Below are positions 15,863 to 27,265 of a stretch of DNA of 64,000 nucleotides, one piece after another. The translations under genes and the position numbers were made by a program. Below the pieces are notes generated by a model. The model saw only the letters and a program-made list of their open reading frames with translations. It did no database searches and was not told where the DNA came from. How positions within the stretch are numbered: the first letter of the stretch is position 1; every line of letters begins with the position of its first letter. The stretch is taken from the NCBI GenBank assembly GCA_028671895.1, contig CM053810.1:67519501-67583500 (forward strand). Direction: 5' to 3'. The stretch is from Oenanthe sinensis (Eukaryota; Streptophyta; Magnoliopsida; Apiales; Apiaceae).

Positions 15863-18648
15863 ATGGCAACTGCTTGTTCCCCATCACCATCGTCATCATC
15901 TCTCCTAAACTCTCTCTCCTCCCTCCATCTCTCTCATTCTCTCCCACCACCCCCACCTCTAATCACACTCTCCAAAACCCCTCTTATACCCACCCCCACA
16001 ACACCTCAAATTCTCAAACACAAACAACCCATAACCCATATCATTCCCGACCAGCCTCTTAATACTCTCCCTTGTGATCTCATCAATGTGTTGTATCCTG
16101 GTGTGGCTAATTCCAACACCCTTTTCTTTAAATCTGCTCATAATCTTCAGGTTATTGTTGGGGAACATGAACCTGAAGAGAAGCTTATCGGGAGGTTTCG
16201 TAGAGAGGTATTGAGAGCTGGGATTATTCAGGAGTGTAAAAGGCGTAGGTATTTTGAGACTAATCAGGAGAAACGCAAGCGTAAGACGCGTGAAGCTGCT
16301 AAGCGAAATCGCAAAAGGTAGTGCCTGCATACTCTTTTTTATTTTCTGATTTATGCGGTAATTTCTCGTGTTAGTAGAGTAGCTTGACCAGGGCCTTGAG
16401 GGTATGGGGTTTGAAATTGAGACGTTGACTACTATTTGAACTCTGATATCATGTTAAATTAATGACTCGAGTGTGATTTGATCCAATCACAGGATTAACA
16501 TTATGTTTAGTTATGTGGAAATGTGGCTATGTGCTTTGTAGGTTGATGATTTTCAAACACTAGATGCAGATTTTTGGGAGCTGTGTCTCTAATTAATTGA
16601 ATATGAAATGTTAGGGCTTGAATAAGAATTTATTGTGCTGTTGTGACGCTTTACATTAATATTACCTTTATGAAAGTTATTTATGTTTTTGATTAATAGT
16701 TTAATTTTGTTGTTGTTTTGTTCATTCAAGTGTCTGTAGTGATTTGCACTTATTACTGTATTAGAGTGTTTGTTGTATAAATTCCTGAAGGATGTTATGT
16801 CGAGGTTTAAAATGGACTCTGATAGTTGTTCTGCATGTATGATGAATAAAACCAATGTATTTACTACTATTAAAATGCGAATAGTCTGCTGGTAAAAAAT
16901 ATTGATACAGTTTTTTGTACGAGATCTGCATTCCATTTTCTTCACAATTCTCATCATAAAAAATCGGCACTCATTCATTTTTTTTTCAGTCTTCCCATCT
17001 ACCTTCATTGTTTCCCTTTAATTTCATTTCATTCCGTTCTCCTCATATAAACACAACATTAGTTTGGCAATGAAACCACAATCTATGCAGGAATAATCCA
17101 GACAGTGTGGTATACAAATAAGAATCAAATTTAAAATATTGTGGTTCTCCAAGGCCAAGAACAATTTCTTTGAGATCGAGTTGACATAACCTTTCTAGTA
17201 TGTTTATCTTTGTATATGCCCATAATATTAACATTCTTGTATGGACAGTCGACGGCAATAGGCAGAAATCCAGCTAGTGTAATTTCCTCCAAGTTAGTAT
17301 CTCTAAAACTTAACTGGGGACGTGTTTATGCAACAACCTGCTGGAAATTTTATATATCTACATGAGTTTCTGTGTCATTTGGAGTGAAATCGGAGGTCCC
17401 TGGCAACTTCCACACAAGTATCTGATGACATTTTGAATTCCAAGCTCCATGTATACTATCATAGAAAATACAATCAGTGCTACGATTTCCTCTAGATGCC
17501 CACACTAGCCATCTACTTTAGCACATCCTCCCCATTATGATGCAATACAGCCTCAAGCCAACAGCTATAAGTTTGGATCTGCCAGTATACAACCGTTGAC
17601 AATGGTAAAACAAGATTAAAACAACCTAAACTCATAGACCCTGGTTGATTTGTTAAAATATGGTAGTGGTATTAATGTCTCCACTGAAACTACCAAACAA
17701 ACATGATTTCGAAAACTTTATCTTACTGATCCATCACAAGCAACAGAATAGAAATTCTAATTCTCCTTTAGCCACATTTTAAAATTTTTTTCAGGAGTAA
17801 GAGAAGGTAAAGAAAGAGCTTGATGTGTACATCAAAATTTGTACCTTAAAAACCATTTTATGTTTTTTAACAATCAATAAATTTAAGCTCTATTAAACAG
17901 GTCCAAAACTGGATTTTTTCTGTTTGGTTGAAGGCCTTCCTGCATAGAATTTAGTCCTACCTTCTTTTTTATTAATTCTGATTTTTATTATATCAATAAT
18001 AGTACTCTAGTTATTATAGTTTTTAAATTTATCAGTTGAGTTGTTTACAATATATTATATGCATTCTATATAATTACATTAAAGATAATACTATCTTGCT
18101 ACAAGTAATTTACCAACACTAATTGACTGTGTGCAGTCTTTGGTTGATTAATCCTCGGCTCTTCTTAAGAGTAGTACCGAAAATAGGACAAATTCAAGGA
18201 AACTTCAGTATTTTAAAACTGAAATTGCGGAGAAAACAGTAGAGCTACATACAATCTTCTGGTACATGTTAGTTGTCAAGGATCTTTTATCACAGTTCTC
18301 AACATTAGATGTTCAATTGGATTTTTATGTTTTGCTTGAATAATTTCCTGATTCTTGCTATTCATCTCTTGGTATTGCCATGACACTTTAATTCTAATTG
18401 TCATGTTTCCCTGCTTTGTCACATGCCAACTGAAAACCTGGCTTTTAATTTTTTGTCAGTAAGGTCAGATACCTATCCTGCTTTTTGAGTTGCTCATAAA
18501 TTATATGATAAACTAACACATCTCTCGTTCTATACTCAGACGCCCGATACTAAAAGCTTCAAAGCAGGATGAACAGGAAGTTTCTAAGAAGGTCAAAGAA
18601 GAAGAAGATAATTGGGATTTCATTGATGTTGATCTTACCTATTCTTGA
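15863..18648 (+). CDS. RPS21: Plastid 30S ribosomal protein bS21, 187 aa, two exons
   Basis: Exon 1 is 15863-16317 and exon 2 is 18540-18648, separated by a 2.2-kb intron. The N-terminal 60 residues are Ser/Pro/Leu-rich with few acidic residues, as in a chloroplast transit peptide. The core holds the bS21 signature: EKLIGRFRREVLRAGIIQEC, then KRRRYFETNQEKRKRKTREA. Exon 2 adds an acidic tail ending NWDFIDVDLTYS, an extension seen on plastid bS21. The protein belongs to the small subunit of the chloroplast ribosome near the mRNA exit. In Arabidopsis the orthologue is known as GHS1, where loss gives glucose hypersensitivity. The ATG at 15863 is preferred because it starts the transit peptide. 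Confidence 0.93.
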
Positions 18649-19992
18649 CCTGTGTTGAAACTTGAAACTAGTTAACTGTGGAATGCCTTCTGTTTCATCG
18701 AGTTACGCTCAATTTGTGGTAAATCTAGAATTAGAAAGTGTAGATTTGTTGGAAGACAGGTTTAGATTCACTAATATAAATGTTTCACCCATCATGTTGA
18801 ACTGAATTATTGGTGCACTCTGGTTGTTTAGATGCATTTTGGAATTTCTTTTGTTAGATTGTAACAGCCCACTCTGTGATGATATCGTAATGCTCATACT
18901 AATGTTTGGGTTGTATTTGACTAATGTAAACTAAAATAAACATACCTGGTATATCTTACTCGTGAGTGAAGTATGGTACGACTCTACGAGGATGGTAAGG
19001 TGCATGTAGATTTTACTCTTATGTTTGGACTAATGCATATGCCAGAAGTAATCCTAGTTTTCTTGATGTTTACTTTCCACCCCTCAAACAGAGCAGGAGA
19101 TCAAAAACATATGGTTTGCGTGAAACAACTTGCTACGGGCAAAGAAATTATGTGCTTGGTGACTGGCGTGCACGGTATTCTTTTTGCCTACTACTCTGGA
19201 ATGTACATTTGCGTGCGCTATCTTCTCCATTACAGTTTAATTCTACTGCAGTACTGCGTTACTGCATATCATTAATTTTCTAAACTCCAAAAATTAAATC
19301 TATTCGGATTAGTGGTTCATTCTGGATTAGTTCTATCGTATATATTTTTATTTTTTATTTAAAAATAATAATATACATCCTCATTTATTATTATTATCAT
19401 TATTTTGAATAATTTTTTTTTGGATTAAGTCAAAATCGAATATAAGATTTGAGACAACATAGAATAAATCCTTTACCATTTGAGTTATCGAAGTTACCCT
19501 TGAAAATGTGAAGGTCAGTTTTTTCTATGGTATTCATCATTTAATTCCCCCAAAAAATGCTCCCAGTTTCTTCTATTCCTTCAATCCAAAGCAATAATTG
19601 TCATGCTTTTATAACTTCCCAAGAAAGCGAAACAAATGTAAAGAAAAAATAATAATAAGACAAAAATATATAAACTACAAAGTAAAAAATGGATAAGAGA
19701 AAAGATACTTGCATCGTTATAAACCAAACTGAAATTAACGTTTTTCTCCTAGTTGTCATGTGGTGTTCTTGATACTCCTACACACAAATATCTGTATCTA
19801 TATGTTATAGATATGGGCATATGTATATGAGCCACAATTCAAGAATACTAAGATAGCTTGACCCCTTTTTTATTAGTGGACTCTCTGCTTCGGATATAAC
19901 TGAGGCGGGGTTGTCTTAATACAGTTTTATCTGTTATTGGCTCAGCTAAAGCTGTCAAATTTTGAAAAATTAGAGCAGATATAGATACAGGT
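18649..19992. other. Intergenic; 3' UTR of bS21 gene and promoter of the ABC1K gene
   Basis: About 18649-18950 should be the bS21 3' UTR. The rest is AT-rich. A 100-codon open frame at 18973-19275 has no recognisable domain and I treat it as chance. Confidence 0.4.
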
Positions 19993-22900
19993 ATGGCTCC
20001 TTCTTTTGATTTTAAAGAATTTCAAGAAAATGTTTCAGTGCATTTCAGGCCTTTGCAACGGTCTTTTCAGTTTTGGGTCAGAGCAGCTGATATTTACACA
20101 GGCTATAAGGTTTTGTAATCTTTGATTGTAATTTGGTAAAGTTTTGATTTTTATTTTGGGGGTTTGTTTTGATTTTTGTTTTGTTTTGGTTTGGTTTGTT
20201 GTTAGGTGTTTCAAGTTCGAGTTGTTTTCGAGAAGGATGTGCAGAAGCAAGAAGCAATGTGGGAGAGACAACATGAGGTTGCTGCTGAGAAGATTTATTC
20301 TATGTGTTCTGATCTTGGAGGGTTTTTCCTCAAGGTATACATTTAATCGTTTCGTATATGTCATAAGGGTTTTTTTGTTATTTGCTTTCTTTATGTTTTG
20401 ATTGGTTTTGATATGTTAGTTATTGTATATGATGCATTTTGTTCTGTAGTTATGGTTTTGGTATGTGTCATTATGATTGATATGATTTTGCTTTTATTCT
20501 GTGGCGGGGTTTGGGGTTGGTGTAGGTTGCCCAAATTATTGGGAAGCCTGACTTGGCTCCAGCTGCATGGGTGAAAAGACTTGTTACATTGTGTGATCAA
20601 GCTCCACCAACACCAGCTAATGTAGTCCGGCGTGTTCTAGAGGCAGAGTTAGGTCAAAGTATGGAAGAAGTCTTTGAAAGGTTTGACTTGGATGCTCTTG
20701 GCTCTGCCTCGATTGCACAGGTAAATTTATCTATTTTAGTTTTCATGTTGTTTCCTGTGGTCTCGGAGGCCATTATCTAAATAAGTTTAAGCACTGTGAG
20801 TTATCTGCTATGGTAAAGATAGAACTATGTATAGAACATATGATGTCTGTTCAGGCTGATTGATCCACGAGCATTAAGTGATTGGAACTTGTAAAGTAAA
20901 AGAAACACAGTAAGTGGTAACTGGAACAAAATAATAATTGCAGTCGATCGGAAGGTATGTAACTATGTAGAGGGAGAAATGAATTGTTGTTGGCACTGGA
21001 GTGCCTAGTGCTTCAAGTGAATGCACTTCAAGCAAATTAACATTTCATGGTTAACATGAGCTTTGGTTTGGCAATTTGAATTTCAATGTATCCTGACAAC
21101 TACAAACCAACGTAGGGTTTTAGTTGATACACTAAAATACTCTCAGTGCTAATGATCATGGGATATTTGGCTGTAATAAGGGAACATATGATGGAACTCT
21201 TCAGCTTTAGATGTTCCCTTGAGCTTTTAGTCATTATCTGATGGTGTATTACTGTATTCCTTAAGTGACAGTGTGATACCAGTCAGGCATTATATGACAA
21301 TTAATAATCGACTTATGTTCTGCTTGAATCTGGAGTTAATAGCTGGTGGTTAATTTACCACCTCCGAAACATATATAGGATTGCCCAATTTTCCTTGACT
21401 TTTTACATTTCATTACCACTCTTCACAAGTTGTATGGTGTTTGCAATTTAGGTCCACCGGGCAAGGCTGAGAGGTGATAAGATTGATGTAGCTGTGAAGG
21501 TAAGGGGACCCCGAAGTATCAGTTTTCTTAGCTGTGATATGTTTTGAAGCGCTAACTGTATATGAATATCAGGTGCAACATCCTGGAGTTCAGGATCTTA
21601 TGATGACAGATCTTCGAAACTTGAAAGCTTTTGCTTTATACATGCAAAAGACAGATATAAAATTTGATTTATATTCTATAACAAAGGAAATGGAGAAACA
21701 GGTGAATATTTCCTCCCTACTTATTTTGTTTAACCTAATAAGTCAATCCGCAGATCATTTTTCCCCGTTGGTAATTTCAATCAAAGTAAGATAATTATGC
21801 TACACTTCAGAAACAAGAAAATGGAGAAACTAATAAGTCAACCTGCAGATCATTTTTTTCCTCATTGGTCATTTCCAAATCAAATTAAGATAATTATGCT
21901 ACACTTCAGAAACAAGAAAATGGAGAAACTAATAAGTCAACCTGCAGATCATTTTTTTCCTCATTGGTCATTTCCAAATCAAAGTAAGTTAATTATGCTA
22001 CACTACAGAAACAAGAAAATGGAGAAACTAATAAGTCAATCCGCAGATCATTTTTTGCCCATTGGTAATTTGCAAATCATAGTAAGATAATAATGCTACA
22101 CTTCAAAAACACGAAAATGGAGGGAACAAATTGTTCATGAATTATATAATATGGTGATAAACTTATTAGTCCAGTTTAAGTTAATATAGCGGCTATATAA
22201 TTTCAACAGTTTGGGCACTTGGGTGAAGACTGAAGATATAGTATGTTTCTACCAGTTTTATAGTTGTGCAATTTTGAAAATAATGTTGTTAATACTTATT
22301 TCATTCAAGATAGGATATGAATTCGACTTCAGAAGGGAGGCTGATGCTATGGAACGGATTCGACTTTTTCTATATAGCAAAGGAAAGAAGTCCCCTGTTC
22401 AGGTGCCACGAGTGATTGAGAACATGGTAACTAGGTAAGTGATTTTCTTCTGTAACTGTACAACTCTTTGCTCGAATCCCAAGATAGTCATGCTTTGAGT
22501 TTAATAAATTTCAAAATCTTTTGGATATTTTTTTGTACACAGGCTCATGCTTATTGATATGCAAGTCCAAAATGATTGTAGTTCTCCTAATACTTTTTAA
22601 TCAGACAACAGTTATATTCTAAATATCTTGATTTGACTTGGTTGAACGTTCTCCAACTTTTTTATCTTTATGCTAACTTCGATATATTTCTAGCATGCCA
22701 TTTAAAAAACAAAAAACAAAGGAATCTGTAGGCAAATAGGCATGAAACTGTTTAATTCACTTGTATAGTTTATCTCATGTTATAGTTTATCACTCACTCA
22801 ATTATCTCATGCCCTATAGGCCGTGATTTCCACTTTTAACCGTCTCTACTTTGTAAGATTTTATCTAGGACAATTCAGCTGTAATGCCCTTCCCTTTATC

Positions 22901-25041
22901 TATTAATTAGCATAAGCTACACCCTTTTTCTGTTGAAACCTGTCAGGAACTTGGCGCTTGATGGATGTAGAATCTAGATTAGAGATTAGAAGTTAGAACA
23001 GAGAGTAAGCAGACAGCTAGAGAGAAAGAGATCGTTGGTAAAAAAAACACGGAGAACTAGTATATTCTATACATAACATGTACGTGTTCTCGAAACATTT
23101 TTTTCCAAATTCATGAATTATTCTCATAATTTTGTTTTTATTTACAGACCACGTTTGTTTTTAATGAAACACATGATATTTTTTACAAAACAACAAGTGG
23201 GGGATTAGTTATGTACGTAAAATGCATGATGTGTTATGTAAACATTTTTTCACTCATATTTTTTTTCCAAATGTATAATTTTTTCTCCTAATTGTGTTTT
23301 TATTTACAAAACCGCATGTATTTCTATTAAAAATGTGATGATGTTTACAAAATAAGAAATGTACTCCGAGTTCTCCAAAAAGGCAGTTCTCTCATAAAAT
23401 GCATTATGAAGTTACAACTGACCTCTGGCATTAATAGAAACAAAGCTTTGGCAACTATGTCTATATGTGGCCAAGCCAATACTAATACTTGTTGACTTAT
23501 TAGGTTACCCTGATTCTTATTCTTATTTATATAACTAGTTTTCTTGATCATTTTAATAAGAACCATTAGTCAACTATTACTATTAGTAACTTCAGTTTAT
23601 CTTCTACTAATCAATCTATGTTTGCTTTTCCTATAGGAAAGTATTGGTAATGGAATATATTGATGGAATCCCAATCCTCAATCTTGGAGATGAAATTGCA
23701 AAAAGAGGCATAAACCCTGTTGGTAAGGTTGCAACGGCAGCAAAGCAGTAAGCCCCTAGAGAACCTGGAGATATGATGCTTAATTTTAGAACAGAGAATG
23801 CATGCTTTCTTCCGATCCTTGGTGCATCCTCTTTTTTGGTATTGCTAAAAGCAAGACGCTGTATGCAGGAACATTCTAAAAAGTCTGACGCTTGCTTATG
23901 GAGAAATGATACTGAGGAGTGGCTACTTCCATGCAGATCCACACCCTGGAAATATTCTGGTCTGTAAAGGTTCAGAGGCAAGTGGACTTCCAAATTACTA
24001 CATGTACCATGCTTTGACTATCTTATTCTACTAAATAGTACAGTATATTACATATCAATATCTGCATATTAATTATAATGTAAGCCTCTTTCTATTCTCA
24101 AATTAGATTGCGCTGCTTGACTATGGACAAGTGAAGGATTTGCCCGATGATTTAAGGCTTGGATATGCAAGTTTAGTTCTTGCTCTTGCGGATAATGATC
24201 CTGTAAAAGCATCGGAGAGCTTCAGGTACTAAACGCTCCTTACTACACTACTCGTGAATCAGGTGAGGAGAATATAGAAGGGTGTGAGGACGGGGAGTAG
24301 GGGCGATATTGGCCAAGTAATAGAATTATTTTACTCTCGTGGACTGATTTGTTTCAAATAATGAAATCTGGATTATCAGTAACCAGTGAATATTAAAGAC
24401 ATCGATGCACTTATATATGCAAACTATGATTTCTTTAATATTTTGTTATGTGATCGGCAATATCAGGGAGCTCGGCATAGATACGCTAAAATTATGTGAA
24501 ATGGAAGACATTGAAATGCTTAAGTTGGCCCAGACGATGTTTGATACAAAGCTACCACCAGGTGTAAAGATGTTACAACCTTTTTCAGAGGGATCATCAA
24601 TTAAAAAAATTAGTGTGCGGGTATGAGTTCCATCATGATTCTGTTGTATATATGCTGCTAATGCTGTTGGATTCAAAATTTTGCTTAGAATATGTGATCT
24701 TATTCAAACTTGTCAATGACAGGCTTTTCCAGAGGAACTCTTTTCTGTTCTTCGCACTGTCCATCTGTTGAGAGGACTAAGTGTGGGTCTCGGAATCAAT
24801 TACTCGTGCGCAGAGCAATGGAGGCCCATTGCTGAAGAAGCCTTGTACTCTGCAGGCAGATTAAAAGGTTGCTATTTCTCTACATAATAATTAACTTAGT
24901 TGTCTTTATACACAAATATATACATGCAAAAAAAAATTACGAACTTTTAACTAATCTTCCAGTGTTTTGTTTTCAGATAAAGATTTCAGGAGAAAATCGC
25001 AAAAACGCGGCTTTTTAAGAAGTCTGTTCTGGAGAAAGTAG
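19993..25041 (+). CDS. ABC1/ADCK (UbiB-family) atypical kinase-like protein, 481 aa, twelve exons
   Basis: Exons: 19993-20109, 20206-20334, 20526-20720, 21452-21499, 21573-21701, 22310-22434, 23637-23747, 23869-23977, 24107-24225, 24467-24620, 24723-24867, 24977-25041; 1446 bases in frame. Family marks: the Ala-rich-loop segment GSASIAQVHRA (about 142-152), the ATP-anchoring Lys in VAVKVQHPG (K163), EFDFRREAD, the catalytic-loop HADPHPGN (306-313), and LLDYGQ (metal Asp 326). The family's KxGQ motif is KVAQ here (82-85), so the usual Gly is missing. Exon 8 ends at a GC donor (GAG|GCAAGT). No clear transit peptide is visible at this start, so location is open. The closest thing I recall is Arabidopsis At4g24810. 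UbiB-family members support quinone/lipid metabolism; the substrate here is unknown. Confidence 0.9.
21735..22125 (+). repeat. Four-copy 99-bp minisatellite in ABC1K intron 5
   Basis: Units begin CTAATAAGTCA at 21735, 21830, 21929 and 22028. Spacing is 95, 99 and 99 bases. Each contains GCAGATCATTTTTT, CATTGGTCATTTCC and ATGGAGAAAC. The period of 33 codons keeps one frame open through the array, giving an apparent 97-residue repeat protein at 21797-22090, which is almost surely not made. The segment ACAAGAAAATGGAGAAAC in each unit closely matches the end of exon 5 (ACAAAGGAAATGGAGAAACAG) just upstream. Confidence 0.9.
23051..23376. repeat. AT-rich dispersed repeat with GGAGAACT inverted ends, family member B
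   Basis: It starts GGAGAACTAGTATATTC and ends with AGTTCTCC, an 8-bp terminal inversion. The interior is two tandem half-units of about 140 bp, each with a TTTTTATTTACA block and a TTTACAAAAYAAYAAGTG-like block. Related to 13378-13645. It sits in ABC1K intron 6. No coding capacity; the superfamily is not clear. Confidence 0.5.
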
Positions 25042-25878
25042 GCTAGTGCAGGAAATTTAGGCAAATATCTTGAATTTTTAGCGCTAGTCTCCATTTTTTT
25101 AAAAACAATTTTAAATCACAGTTTTATTACAACTGTGCATTAAAGTTTTGGCATACAGAAATTATTTAAGGGTTGCTCTTAGTTGCAGAAACATGAAGTT
25201 GTAACTAGCAAAAAATAGAATGATCCCGAGGGGATTTTTATTTTTTAGTAATCATTGTTTTACTATTAAATTGCTATGTAATGACAAGGTATTACTCATG
25301 CTAAAACTACAGTCCGCGTATCATTGTCTTTAGTAATTTTTCCGTGAGAAGATATATAAGATCAGTTTATACTGTAATTAACTTATAAGTTGAAAAACGT
25401 ATGGATGCTTATAAGGGTTCTCAGACACCAAAAACGTATGGATGCTTATACGGTGTCTCAGACACCACCTTATCCATAAGGTGTGCAAACAACTTATTTC
25501 CAATGTCTAAACTTATGCATCAACCTATAAATATATTTTTTTTTAAGTAGAAAAATTACAGAGCATTATTTTGAAAAAACTCATTAATGTCGCAAGAAAT
25601 TAACGAATTAAATTCGGGTCAAAACAAAAAATATTAAATGGGCTGAAGGCCCGTAAAGATACTAGTTATCCAATCTCAAGTTGAATTGGACTATAACAAA
25701 ATTTTGGGACTAAACCAAGCAACCCAATAATCTTAGCTCAAACAAAATTGGGCTTTTAAAATAAATTCCCGCTCTAATATCAGTCATTATTTGCCGCATC
25801 GATCCGAAATATTTGCAATTGGAGGGGGAGAAAGCAAGCTGCAGCGCTCAATTCAATTGAATAAATATAAATTACATA

Positions 25879-25925
<47 letters not shown>

Positions 25926-25945
25926 CGAGAGAGATTGTATTGAAG
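25042..25945. other. 3' UTR of ABC1K gene and promoter of the next gene
   Basis: The first 350 bases are probably the ABC1K 3' UTR. At 25405-25490 a segment around ACCAAAAACGTATGGATGCT is locally duplicated. The remainder is AT-rich and runs into the CT microsatellite at 25883. Confidence 0.4.
25883..25922 (+). repeat. (TC)n microsatellite in the presumed 5' UTR of the 25946 gene
   Basis: Twenty uninterrupted TC dinucleotides end 23 bases upstream of the ATG at 25946. CT-rich leaders are common in plant genes and can vary in length between individuals. Confidence 0.95.
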
Positions 25946-26699
25946 ATGTTGGGTCGGATGAGGATGTCGTCATGGAGGTCACTGGAAGAATTGGAGATGG
26001 AGAGATCAGCTTCTTCTAAGCTCATCAAGGACGATTCTCTCTCCATTTACGGTATCCGATTTTCTATTTTACTCACTATTTTCGATATTCGACTCGATTT
26101 TACTTTCGTATTCTTTTCCTGTCATTTTTCCATAGAAATTAGGGTTGCTTCATAATGACATTTTTTAGATTAAAGCAATTTAATCATTGTTTTATAAAAT
26201 TGCTAAATGTCAAATGAGTAATTAATTAAATTGTACAATTGATTGATACTAGGGTCTGTTGCAGTTACAAGCCCGGTTTTAAAATTAGAAAATTTAGGGG
26301 AATTTTTTGATTATGGGTCAGGATCTACATTGACATACTTTTGGTGATGTAGAGACTACACTTATGAAGCTTAAAGAGGGCTCTCGGCGTAATACAAATT
26401 TAGAAATTTTGGATTCAACGGGGATAGGTATTGGCAATGCTGTGTCAAATATACCACCTGATGTGGAGGAAGCGGAAATGTTAGATACTGACTGTACTTC
26501 ATCTGTTACAAATCAGAGTGATTGTCAACCCACACCCATTGAAAAGGAACAACAGAACAAGAATGTCTCTATTCTTTCACTATTTGCTAGATATAAGAAC
26601 TCTCACTATACTTTAGGATCTCCGGATCAAAAGGCTGTTGTTGTAGAGAATGGTTGTATATCTTCTGATACATCTGAGATTTCTAATCATGTCATTTAG
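25946..26699 (+). CDS. Small protein of unknown function, 150 aa, two exons
   Basis: Exon 1 is 25946-26051 and exon 2 is 26353-26699; the join is in frame (Y-E) and gives 150 residues. The N-terminus MLGRMRMSSWRSLEELEMER continues into KLIKDDSLSIYETTLMKLKE, a pattern I associate with a conserved but unnamed plant protein. The middle is acidic and low in complexity (PPDVEEAEMLDTDCTSS). Near the C-terminus is a short motif KNVSILSLFARYKNSHY, which looks conserved in kind. No signal peptide, membrane segment or catalytic motif. The clean GT-AG intron, favourable codon pattern and leader argue that it is real. I do not recognise the function. Confidence 0.65.
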
Positions 26700-27265
26700 T
26701 TACTGGCACAAGATAGCAATCCAACAAATTTATATATTGCTATTCGTCTTGGCCTATAACTGTATGGTTTCAATTTTCCTACTAGGCAGCTGTTGTATTG
26801 TAATTGTCATTACTTTTAACTATTTAAGATATCTCTTTTTATTTTAGATTACATCGACAGCAACCTTGGTATTTATTGTTGTCTCCAATACTGTTCTAGT
26901 TGTTTTTAATGGTTATCATGAATTCAAACGAAACTGGAATAATTAACTTCAAACACCTTCTAGAAAATCATGCTGGAAAAACCATTTTGAAATATATATA
27001 TCAACCACTTGTGCACCTTGAGGTACTATCTTATTCATGTTTGTTCAATTAGTCTGTCTTCATTGATTTACAACTTACTCTGCAGCCAAATCGCAACTCT
27101 AGTTTATTCCATATGTCCTTGGCTTCAAACAAGTTAGATTTCTTATTCACATCAAGTGCTGTCTCTTTCTATTTATCTTTTATATGCAAATTGCAGGCTC
27201 TACCAACCCATGAGTAGCCTATACTTTTTCAAATTTATTCTTTTGACCTTTCACCCATTTTAGCT
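26700..27265. other. Convergent intergenic space between the 25946 gene and the GRAS gene
   Basis: Both flanking genes point into this gap, so it should hold two 3' UTRs. The sequence is AT-rich with no coding frame or repeat that I can support. Confidence 0.45.

Noticed and set aside
18973..19275. 100-codon open frame on the plus strand
   Set aside because: No recognisable domain and odd composition. It lies between the bS21 3' UTR and the ABC1K promoter, so it is probably chance.
21797..22090. 97-codon repeat protein in ABC1K intron 5
   Set aside because: It is the 99-bp minisatellite, open only because the unit is a multiple of three and lacks stops in one frame.
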